Assembly (NCBI GenBank): GCA_003651105.1
Contig: QMTN01000022.1
Span: 1 to 6,721, forward strand
Direction: 5' to 3'
DNA from: Thermoplasmata archaeon
Lineage (GTDB): Archaea > Thermoplasmatota > E2 > DHVEG-1 > B18-G2
DNA: 6,721 bases
Below the pieces are notes generated by a model. It made no database searches. It saw nothing but the letters and a program-made list of their open reading frames with translations, and was not told where the DNA came from. This document shows, piece by piece, positions 1-5,029 of this stretch (its first letter is position 1; every line of letters starts with the position of its first letter). Made by a program: the position numbers and the translations under genes.

Positions 1-58
1 GAATAAAAGGTCTGAAGCTCTACAAGAAACATCCTGGACCATCGGTTTTTCCTAAACC
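1..58. other. Upstream flank, unresolved
   Basis: No gene can be assigned here. Two weak possibilities exist. On the plus strand, the frame starting at base 3 is open for 30 codons from the window edge and ends at TGA 93-95; its lysine-rich start (IKGLKLYKKH) could be the tail of an upstream gene, but it would run through the rps13 promoter. On the minus strand, an ATG at 42 lies about 20 bp from the TATATA element and could start a divergent gene, of which only 14 codons would be visible. Neither peptide is recognisable. Confidence 0.2.
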
Positions 59-65
59 TTATATA
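59..65 (+). promoter_or_regulatory. TATA box of the rps13-rps4-rps11-rpoD operon
   Basis: TTATATA is centred at 62, which predicts a transcription start near 88, about 15 bases before the first possible rps13 start. It is the only good TATA element before the operon, since the genes downstream are separated by 10 bases or fewer. A 5-bp inverted repeat (CCAGT at 66-70, ACTGG at 80-84) lies between the box and the predicted start. Confidence 0.6.
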
Positions 66-100
66 CCAGTTTACTCATTACTGGCTTACTCCTGATTAGA

Positions 101-109
101 GGGGTGATC
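101..109 (+). promoter_or_regulatory. Strong Shine-Dalgarno-like sequence at the rps13 start
   Basis: GGGGTGATC resembles the complement of the archaeal 16S 3' end. It overlaps the annotated GTG 104, lies about 6 bases before an in-frame CTG at 113, and is 18 bases before ATG 128. None of the three candidates has both a standard codon and normal spacing, so this site makes the rps13 start ambiguous. Confidence 0.35.
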
Positions 110-571
110 GAACTGCCCGAGCAGGGAATGCAGGATTTCAGGTATATAGTTAGGATTGCGGATACAGATCTCGATGGTGAGAAAAAGGTAGTTCATGCTC
201 TAACCGGAATAAAGGGCATAAACTTCCATCTCAGTACAGTTATAGCTGATATCGCTGGGGTAAACAGGTTCGAGAAGATAGGTAAACTACCGGATGATAA
301 GATAGAGAAGCTTCAGGAGATTGTCTCCAATCTCCACAGATACGTACCGGGATGGCTGGTCAACAGAAGGAAGGATTACTACACTGGAGAGAATCTCCAC
401 CTGATAGGTTCGGATATAGACATGAAAAGGAGGGAAGATATCAACAGGTTGAAGAAGATAAGGGCGTATCGCGGCATAAGGCACGAGCTCGGTCTACCAG
501 TTAGGGGTCAGAGAACGAGATCCAACGGAAGAACGGGGCTGGCGCTTGGCGTATCGAGAAAGCGGAAGTGA
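104..571 (+). CDS. rps13: 30S ribosomal protein uS13 (archaeal S13)
   Basis: Small-subunit head protein that contacts the large subunit and the P-site tRNA. The 155-residue product has the archaeal N-terminal block FRYIVRIADTDLDG at about residues 12-25, a helix-turn-helix region in the middle (HALTGIKGIN), and the S13 signature RGIRHELGLPVRGQ at 123-136, followed by the basic tail ending in SRKRK. It is full length for the archaeal family. The start is uncertain: GTG 104 gives the longest form, but ATG 128 gives MQDFRYIVR, closer to the short N-termini of archaeal homologues. The bases GGGGTGATC at 101-109 match an anti-16S Shine-Dalgarno sequence and overlap GTG 104 itself, so they may instead serve an in-frame CTG at 113. 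First gene of the operon; rps4 follows after 10 bases. Confidence 0.95.
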   Translation: MIELPEQGMQDFRYIVRIADTDLDGEKKVVHALTGIKGINFHLSTVIADIAGVNRFEKIGKLPDDKIEKLQEIVSNLHRYVPGWLVNRRKDYYTGENLHLIGSDIDMKRREDINRLKKIRAYRGIRHELGLPVRGQRTRSNGRTGLALGVSRKRK

Positions 572-581
572 AGGGATCCTT

Positions 582-1145
582 ATGGGAGATCCGAGGAGGT
601 TAAGAAAGAAGTATGAAACTCCTTCTCATCCCTGGGAAGAGGAAAGGATAAAGAGAGAGAACGAACTGATGAGGAAGTACGGCCTGAAGAACAAGAGGGA
701 GATATGGAAAGCGGAGACCATACTCAGGAAGTATAGAACCGAAGCGAGAAAACTGCTTGCAAGGGTTGGTTCAGAGGATCCAGCTTACAAGAGGGAGGTG
801 GATCAGCTCCTTAATCACCTCATCAGGATGAATTTGATAAAGCCGGGCGCAGGTCTCGACGATTGCCTGGCTCTAACCATCGAAGATATCCTGAAAAGGA
901 GGTTGCAGACGATCGTTTACTTGAAGGGATTGGCGAGTACACCCAAACAGGCTAGACAGCTTATAGTTCATGGTCATATAGCGATAGGAGGAAGAAAGGT
1001 CACGGTACCAGGCTATATGGTGAGGGCTGACGAGGAGAAGGATATAGATTATGCGGTTGACTCTCCTCTCTACGATCCATCCCATCCAGCCAGACCCAAG
1101 GTAGATAGAATTCCGAGGCAAAGCCTCGAGGTGAAGGAGGCGTAG
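582..1145 (+). CDS. rps4: 30S ribosomal protein uS4 (archaeal S4)
   Basis: Primary 16S rRNA-binding protein of the small-subunit body. The 187-residue product starts [18 protein letters not shown], the usual archaeal S4 N-terminus. That is why ATG 582 is preferred over an upstream ATG at 546, which would overlap rps13 and add 12 unrelated residues. The RNA-binding S4 domain covers about residues 106-153 and includes [16 protein letters not shown]. The C-terminal tail ([14 protein letters not shown]) is typical of archaeal and eukaryotic S9e/S4. It follows rps13 by 10 bases, and its stop is separated from the rps11 ATG by one base, which points to translational coupling. Length is normal for the family. 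Confidence 0.96.
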   Translation: MGDPRRLRKKYETPSHPWEEERIKRENELMRKYGLKNKREIWKAETILRKYRTEARKLLARVGSEDPAYKREVDQLLNHLIRMNLIKPGAGLDDCLALTIEDILKRRLQTIVYLKGLASTPKQARQLIVHGHIAIGGRKVTVPGYMVRADEEKDIDYAVDSPLYDPSHPARPKVDRIPRQSLEVKEA

Positions 1146-1146
1146 T

Positions 1147-1530
1147 ATGGGAAGGTGGGGGGTAGCCCATATATATGCATCCTTCAACAATGTGATCATC
1201 ACGATAACTGATCTAACCGGAGCTGAAACGATAGCCAGGTGCTCGGGAGGAATGGTAACGAAATCCGCAAAGGATGAGGGTTCACCGTATTCCGCGATGC
1301 TCGTAGCCCAGAGGGTTGCGGAGATGGCCAAAGAAAAAGGTATAGATAAGGTTCATGTGAAGGTCAGGGGACCTGGTGGCACGAAAAGCAAGGTTCCAGG
1401 ACCTGGAGCTCAGGCCGCGATAAGAGCATTGGTAAGGGCTGGTTTGAGGATTGGAAGGATAGAGGATGTTACTCCCATACCCCATGATGGTGGCAGGAAG
1501 AAGGGAGGTAAGAGGGGTAGAAGGGTGTAG
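1147..1530 (+). CDS. rps11: 30S ribosomal protein uS11
   Basis: Small-subunit platform protein that lines the mRNA exit region. The 127-residue product begins [25 protein letters not shown], contains the glycine-rich RGPGG and PGPGAQAA segments at about 74-91, and carries the S11 signature ([19 protein letters not shown]) at about 97-115. The basic C-terminus [13 protein letters not shown] is the usual archaeal ending. The start is fixed by a clear Shine-Dalgarno AGGAGG at 1135-1140, six bases before the ATG and inside the end of rps4. The stop abuts the first possible GTG start of rpoD with no spacer. Confidence 0.97.
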   Translation: MGRWGVAHIYASFNNVIITITDLTGAETIARCSGGMVTKSAKDEGSPYSAMLVAQRVAEMAKEKGIDKVHVKVRGPGGTKSKVPGPGAQAAIRALVRAGLRIGRIEDVTPIPHDGGRKKGGKRGRRV

Positions 1531-2331
1531 GTGGTAGGCTTGGTGAAGGTCCAGGTTATCGATCTGAAGGAGAGAGAGGGAAAACTTTTGATATCGAATA
1601 CTTCACCTTACTTCGTGAACGCTTTAAGGAGATGCATGCTCAGGGAGGTACCGAAGCTGGCGATAGAAGATGTTATCTTTTACGAGAACTCAACCTCTCT
1701 ATTTGATGAGATCATTGCTCATAGATTGGGCATGATACCCTTACCCACGGATCTAAAGCTTCTTGTTCCGAGGGATGAGTGCACCTGCAAGGGAGAAGGT
1801 TGCCCAAACTGCACGGTAAGGTATACCCTGAGCAGGGAAGAGCCCGGGATGGTTTATTCCGGGGATCTCCAGCCCGAGGATGAGAGGTGGAAGGTCGTTG
1901 ATCCGAAGATACCCATAGTCGAGTTATTTGAGGGACAGAGATTGATCTTGGAGGCTGAGGCAGTACTTGGTAGAGGAAAGGATCACGCAAAGTGGCAGGC
2001 GGTGGTGGCGCCGGGCTACAAGTACTATCCCATCATAGAGATAGATCAAGACAAACTGGATGAAGATACGATAAAGAAGGCGATCGAAATCTGTCCAAAG
2101 AAGATCCTGAAGGAGAAGGACGGGAAGCTCGTTGTGGATGGGTTGGAGAAATGCTCTCTATGCAAATCATGCGAAGAGGTTACGGATGGAGCTATCAAGG
2201 TTAGAGGAGATGAGACGAGATTCATCTTCAAGTTCGAGACGGATGGTTCTCTGGATGCAAAGACCTTACTGATGGAGGCTGCTAGAATACTGGAAGAGAA
2301 GTTCAAGGAGTTTGAGAAGCTGATCAAATAA
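1531..2331 (+). CDS. rpoD: DNA-directed RNA polymerase subunit Rpo3 (subunit D), Fe-S type
   Basis: Archaeal counterpart of the bacterial alpha N-terminal domain and eukaryotic Rpb3; with Rpo11 it forms the platform on which RNA polymerase assembles. The 266-residue product shows the alpha-like motif SPYFVNALRRCMLREVP at about 25-41 and the block DEIIAHRLGMIPLPTDL at 59-75. A cysteine cluster CTC-x4-CPNC lies at 84-94. An inserted ferredoxin-like domain follows, with cysteines 188, 208, 211 and 214 (ICPKK ... KCSLCKSC) placed to bind one 4Fe-4S cluster, and the C-terminal dimerisation helix ends the protein. GTG 1531 directly follows the rps11 stop. GTG 1543 (MKVQVIDLKEREG) is an equally good or better start because GGTG at 1530-1533 gives a normally spaced Shine-Dalgarno and homologues begin close to this point. 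Confidence 0.95.
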   Translation: MVGLVKVQVIDLKEREGKLLISNTSPYFVNALRRCMLREVPKLAIEDVIFYENSTSLFDEIIAHRLGMIPLPTDLKLLVPRDECTCKGEGCPNCTVRYTLSREEPGMVYSGDLQPEDERWKVVDPKIPIVELFEGQRLILEAEAVLGRGKDHAKWQAVVAPGYKYYPIIEIDQDKLDEDTIKKAIEICPKKILKEKDGKLVVDGLEKCSLCKSCEEVTDGAIKVRGDETRFIFKFETDGSLDAKTLLMEAARILEEKFKEFEKLIK

Positions 2332-2333
2332 GG

Positions 2334-2341
2334 TTTTAAAT
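2334..2341 (+). promoter_or_regulatory. TATA box of the tRNA-Pro gene
   Basis: TTTTAAAT is centred 24-25 bp upstream of the first base of the tRNA and begins three bases after the rpoD stop codon. A run of pyrimidines (2341-2361) fills the rest of the gap. The same run, ending in TTTT at 2358-2361, could terminate transcripts of the ribosomal operon. Confidence 0.65.
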
Positions 2342-2361
2342 CCCTCCCTCCTTCCTCTTTT

Positions 2362-2435
2362 GGGCCCGTGGGGTAGCTTTGGTATCCTTGTGGCTTCGGG
2401 AGCCATTGACCTGGGTTCAAATCCCAGCGGGCCCA
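2362..2435 (+). tRNA. tRNA-Pro (anticodon CGG)
   Basis: A full 74-base cloverleaf can be drawn by hand. The acceptor stem GGGCCCG (2362-2368) pairs perfectly with CGGGCCC (2428-2434), and the discriminator is A2435. A D arm lies at about 2371-2388. The anticodon stem GTGGC/GCCAT (2390-2394 with 2402-2406) encloses loop TTCGGGA, placing the anticodon CGG at 2397-2399, which reads the proline codon CCG. The variable region is 2407-2410, and the T arm CTGGG-TTCAAAT-CCCAG spans 2411-2427. No intron is visible, and CCA is not encoded (the next bases are TCT), so it must be added enzymatically. It sits directly after rpoD, where archaeal genomes usually continue with more ribosomal and RNA polymerase genes. 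Confidence 0.97.
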
Positions 2436-2501
2436 TCTTTGAGATTCGTTCCGCATATCTGTAGGCAAAAACTTGAAACCCTGTTTTCCTTTCAGTTTCG
2501 T

Positions 2502-3065
2502 ATGCGTATACCAAAAGATCTGTGCAGATTCATATGTGAGCTGGGGCATCTGAAAAGGATAAAACACGAGGGCTGGCGCCTGTTTGGAGTCAAGGATCCG
2601 GAAAGCGTGGCTGAACATTCCCTGAGAGCTGCGCAGATCGGATACATTCTCGCTAAACTCGAGGGATATGAGAAACCCGAAGAGATCTGCACGATCCTCG
2701 TTTTCCATGATATGGCGGAATGCAGGATAGGCGATTTGCATAGGGTTGCAAAGAGGTATCTGGATGCAGATGAGAAGAAGGTTGTGATGGACCAGGTTAA
2801 GGAATTAGGAGATCTTGGGGATGATATACTGAGGATATGGCAGAGGATGGAAACAAAGGATGATGCCGGTATCCTGGCTAAGGATGCAGATTTACTCGAG
2901 ATGGCATTTACCGCAAAGGAATATATGGAGGAGGGTTTCGAGCAAGCCAAGGACTGGATAGAGAAGATATCGAAGAAGCTGAAAACCGAGTCCGCAAAGA
3001 AGCTCATCGAGGAGCTGAAGAGGCAGAGATGCTTGGAGTGGTGGCAGGGATTAAAAAAGGTCTGA
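2502..3065 (+). CDS. HD-domain protein, YfbR/HDDC2-like 5'-deoxynucleotidase family
   Basis: Probable metal-dependent phosphohydrolase acting on nucleoside monophosphates in the cytoplasm. In the 187-residue product the HD residues match those of the YfbR/HDDC2 group (COG1896): GW at 24-25, PESVAEHS with H39, the HD pair H69-D70 in VFHDMAE with E73, GD at 77-78, and a distal aspartate D128 or D130 in AKDADLLE. Length is normal for the group. ATG 2502 is chosen because the frame upstream runs through the tRNA gene and encodes nothing family-like. No clear Shine-Dalgarno or strong TATA box is visible, so it may be read from the tRNA transcript or have a weak promoter near 2467-2474. Its last 15 bases overlap the end of the opposing AAA+ gene. 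Family is secure; the exact substrate is not shown. Confidence 0.88.
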   Translation: MRIPKDLCRFICELGHLKRIKHEGWRLFGVKDPESVAEHSLRAAQIGYILAKLEGYEKPEEICTILVFHDMAECRIGDLHRVAKRYLDADEKKVVMDQVKELGDLGDDILRIWQRMETKDDAGILAKDADLLEMAFTAKEYMEEGFEQAKDWIEKISKKLKTESAKKLIEELKRQRCLEWWQGLKKV

Positions 3066-4079
3066 TCTCTCGATCAGCCCTTCGATCTCCTCTATCAGGA
3101 CCTTTGAGGGAATGAGCAGGGCGTACTTCTCTCCTCTCTTGGATACGTATCCCTCCTCTTCCAATCTGGATAATCCAAGCAAAAGGTCTATCCGTTCAAT
3201 TCCCCTGAGCTCGCACTCCATCTCGTAGATCTTCTCTATCTCTTCCATGCGAAGATAGGCCTTCTTGCGACTTGCCCTCGCCATAGAAAGCAGAACCAGA
3301 AGAAGATCCCGATCCATCCTCTCCAATCCACCCAACCAGATATCAAGATTTGCACTCCTGACGTCTTCTGGCTCTATGATATCCCTTCCCTCCTTCTCAG
3401 CCAGGATGGCGGAGTTCCTCAAGATGTCTATGCCCGTTCTCATGTGTCCCTCGCTGTTCAAAGATATATCAGCTATGAGGGAGATGATCTCGTCATCGAA
3501 AGTTCCTTCATAGAGCGCTTCCTCAGCTCGGTATCTGAGTATCTCCACCATCTCCTCATGCCTATAGGGTCTAAGATGTACTACAGCCTTCTCCGCAAAG
3601 GTGCTCCAGATAGCGTTATCTCCTATCATCTGCCTGAGGATATTCGCATCCCTAGTTATGGCTACATACCTCAGCTTCCTGCCAGATTCTGACCTTCTGG
3701 ATAAGGTGTAAAGGAAATGGTTCAGGTCATCGATAGATATTCCCTCAACCTCGTCCAGTATGATCATGATATCGTCCGGTATCTGATCCCATAGCTTCCT
3801 GGATGGTAATCCCGATGGATTGAAGCCAGGTCTCGATACCGATAGAATCCTCTCCAAGATCGCATGTTCTGATCTGTTGACGAAGCAGTTTACGAGGATC
3901 GCATCTTTGAATGTGTATCTGGCTAACAGCGTCTTTCCGGTACCAACCTCTCCAGATATGAGGGCTTTTCCTCCACTCTCTACCAAGGTCTTTAGGGTCT
4001 GGATCTCCCTGTCCCTGCAGAGTACCTTCGATGGCACGTACGATATATCCAGCTTTCCTTTGCTCCTGAGTATGGCCAT
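3051..4079 (-). CDS. Orc1/Cdc6-type AAA+ ATPase, divergent
   Basis: Origin-binding initiator-like ATPase of the Orc1/Cdc6 family. The 342 residues begin with the family's linker pattern ISYVPSKVLCRDREIQTL. Walker A is GEVGTGKT (43-50), Walker B ends ILDE (D109, E110), followed by the LYTLSRR block (123-129). The lid has sensor 2 GHMRTGID (R214), and residues about 250-340 form the C-terminal winged helix expected to bind DNA. It is shorter than the roughly 400 residues usual for origin-bound Orc1/Cdc6. Several usual residues differ: sensor 1 is ITRD rather than the common SND, the segment where the arginine finger (DPRV) normally lies reads GDNAIW, and GD of sensor 2 is GH. It may be a second, specialised paralogue or a regulatory relative rather than the main initiator. 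It ends 15 bp inside the HD gene. Confidence 0.82.
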   Translation of the reverse strand: MAILRSKGKLDISYVPSKVLCRDREIQTLKTLVESGGKALISGEVGTGKTLLARYTFKDAILVNCFVNRSEHAILERILSVSRPGFNPSGLPSRKLWDQIPDDIMIILDEVEGISIDDLNHFLYTLSRRSESGRKLRYVAITRDANILRQMIGDNAIWSTFAEKAVVHLRPYRHEEMVEILRYRAEEALYEGTFDDEIISLIADISLNSEGHMRTGIDILRNSAILAEKEGRDIIEPEDVRSANLDIWLGGLERMDRDLLLVLLSMARASRKKAYLRMEEIEKIYEMECELRGIERIDLLLGLSRLEEEGYVSKRGEKYALLIPSKVLIEEIEGLIERSDLF

Positions 4080-4100
4080 CGAATGAGATATAGAGTTCGG

Positions 4101-4108
4101 GTATTTAG
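4101..4108 (-). promoter_or_regulatory. Candidate TATA box for the Orc1/Cdc6-like gene (leaderless)
   Basis: On the minus strand this reads CTAAATAC, centred about 25 bp before the ATG at 4079, so transcription would begin at or next to the start codon. No Shine-Dalgarno precedes that ATG. A second, more AT-rich element (minus-strand TTTAAAAAA, 4122-4130) would give a leader of about 20 bases. Sequence alone does not decide between them. Confidence 0.45.
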
Positions 4109-4121
4109 ACCGGATCGAAAG

Positions 4122-4130
4122 TTTTTTAAA
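4122..4130 (-). promoter_or_regulatory. Alternative TATA box for the Orc1/Cdc6-like gene
   Basis: The minus strand reads TTTAAAAAA, centred at 4126, predicting a start near 4099 and a 20-base leader before the ATG at 4079. It is a better TATA match than the element at 4101-4108 but implies a leader without a visible ribosome-binding site. Confidence 0.4.
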
Positions 4131-4152
4131 CCAATTTCTTCCCCTCCCCTCA

Positions 4153-4160
4153 TTTATAAA
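4153..4160 (+). promoter_or_regulatory. TATA box of the small-RNA candidate
   Basis: TTTATAAA is a perfect palindromic TATA element. At the box-to-start spacing seen at the neighbouring genes (27 bp), transcription would begin at 4183, exactly where the outer stem of the structured element starts. No open reading frame with a recognisable product lies downstream before the next promoter at 4286. Confidence 0.5.
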
Positions 4161-4182
4161 CCCTCATGTGTTTATCATGTTT

Positions 4183-4269
4183 GGAGATCAGGTTCAAAGC
4201 CTGCATGTATAGTAAAGCGCCCTAAGGAGGGCACATGCAGGTTAACTCTCCTCACCTGTCCCTCTTTTT
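4183..4269 (+). ncRNA. Candidate structured small RNA, unknown family
   Basis: The element begins at the start predicted from the TATA box at 4153-4160 and ends in a pyrimidine-rich stretch with TTTTT at 4265-4269, a typical archaeal termination signal. GGAGA (4183-4187) can pair with TCTCC (4247-4251). Inside this is a perfect 9-bp stem, CCTGCATGT (4200-4208) with ACATGCAGG (4233-4241). The stem is capped by GCCCT-AAGG-AGGGC (4219-4232), with a one-sided 10-base bulge at 4209-4218. Bases 4189-4203 form a possible T-arm-like hairpin (CAGG-TTCAAAG-CCTG). It is not a tRNA, box C/D or canonical H/ACA guide as far as I can see. It could instead be a regulatory DNA dyad, or part of a leader for the secreted-protein gene, although that gene has its own promoter. 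Confidence 0.42.
4263..4269 (+). terminator. Oligo-T terminator of the small-RNA candidate
   Basis: TCTTTTT follows the structured element by about a dozen bases and is the only T-run of five or more between the two plus-strand TATA boxes at 4153 and 4286. Archaeal RNA polymerase terminates at such tracts without needing a hairpin. Confidence 0.4.
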
Positions 4270-4285
4270 AATTATGGCAAAATTA

Positions 4286-4293
4286 TTTAAAAT
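4286..4293 (+). promoter_or_regulatory. TATA box of the secreted-protein gene (leaderless)
   Basis: TTTAAAAT sits in the near-palindrome TATTTAAAATA (4284-4294), centred 27 bp before ATG 4317. Transcription would therefore begin at or just before the start codon, giving a leaderless mRNA and favouring ATG 4317 over ATG 4323. Being almost symmetric, it could also fire on the minus strand. Confidence 0.6.
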
Positions 4294-4316
4294 ACCTAAT
4301 AAACTTTCCAGATGGG

Positions 4317-5000
4317 ATGATCATGAGAAGAACAGGATTAACCTCCATCGTATTAGCTATGATAATCTGCCTACAGCTCACCACAGTGGTACAGATAAGC
4401 GAAGCCTCTCCAGAGAAAAGATCGACAAGGGCCATCTTCAGGATCCATCTACCTTCTGGAGATGTGAAGGGGTTTTCAGCAAGGATACCATATCTCGAAA
4501 TAGAAGACTTACTTAACGAGGCGAAAGGTCACCTCTTACAAAACGAAAGCGTAAAAGAATTTATCGGTTTCCTGATGGAGAGACTGCAAAAGTACAATCT
4601 CTACAGAAGGTCATCTATTTTATCCACATGCAACCGAAAAGATGGAGAACCATGTTCCCTTGCGGTTCTCCAAAGGCATGTTTCTTCCGATGATAGAACA
4701 GGCGTAGGGATAGCCATTTTAGCTCGCATCTATGTTGCAGGAGAGGGTGTAACCTTTCCACCACTTGGTATAGCTTGGCCGGTCCTATTCTGGTTTGCAA
4801 AGAATTCCATCGGCGGAGCTGGCAACAAATGGATAGGCGGATACATAGTATGGGGTCCAAGTAAGGGAGTAGCCATTTCATTCGTTGGCTTGGAAGTTTC
4901 GTGGTTCAAGAAAGGTAAGCCTGTTTTTGCACTAGCCGGCTTCACATTAGCATCGGTGGCAGTTGGTGAGAATGTAACGCAGGTTTCCTCTCTGCATTAG
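4317..5000 (+). CDS. Secreted protein of unknown function
   Basis: I do not recognise this family. The 227-residue product has a Sec-type signal peptide: MIMRR, a hydrophobic core from about 8 to 27, and a likely cut after SEA at about residue 30. The mature part has a charged, helical first half (residues 55-95, leucine- and glutamate-rich) with one possible disulfide pair, C105 and C113 (STCNRKDGEPC). The second half, from about 128, is glycine- and aromatic-rich with alternating hydrophobic residues (for example GGYIVWGP and FVGLEVSWF) and looks like beta strands or membrane-surface association. Two N-glycosylation sequons occur, NES at 76 and NVT at 219. It stands alone between the small-RNA candidate and the opposing DUF72 gene, whose end lies 29 bp away. 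The start is supported by the leaderless promoter spacing. Confidence 0.72.
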   Translation: MIMRRTGLTSIVLAMIICLQLTTVVQISEASPEKRSTRAIFRIHLPSGDVKGFSARIPYLEIEDLLNEAKGHLLQNESVKEFIGFLMERLQKYNLYRRSSILSTCNRKDGEPCSLAVLQRHVSSDDRTGVGIAILARIYVAGEGVTFPPLGIAWPVLFWFAKNSIGGAGNKWIGGYIVWGPSKGVAISFVGLEVSWFKKGKPVFALAGFTLASVAVGENVTQVSSLH

Positions 5001-5029
5001 TTCCGCTGAGCTCCAAAAATCTGGCACAG

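Noticed and set aside
2379..2501. Upstream extension of the HD-domain gene
   Set aside because: The 41 extra residues would be encoded by most of the tRNA-Pro gene and its trailer and resemble no HD family N-terminus.
2046..2741. A 231-codon minus-strand open frame, and a second frame at 2266-2514, crossing the tRNA and the ends of two genes
   Set aside because: They are antisense to rpoD, tRNA-Pro and the HD gene. The tRNA antisense gives the well-known spurious peptide GFEPRS, and the rest matches nothing.
4187..4212. tRNA or tRNA fragment suggested by the T-arm-like CAGG-TTCAAAG-CCTG
   Set aside because: G replaces the pyrimidine at loop position 60, the fifth stem pair is mismatched, and no matching acceptor, D or anticodon arm lies upstream.
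4185..4262. Box C/D or H/ACA guide RNA in the orc1/cdc6 flank
   Set aside because: On the plus strand there is no CTGA box D and no ACA after the stem, and the bulge lacks the G-A pairs of a K-turn. On the minus strand, GTGAGGA and CTGA are imperfect and flank a long hairpin that C/D RNAs do not have.
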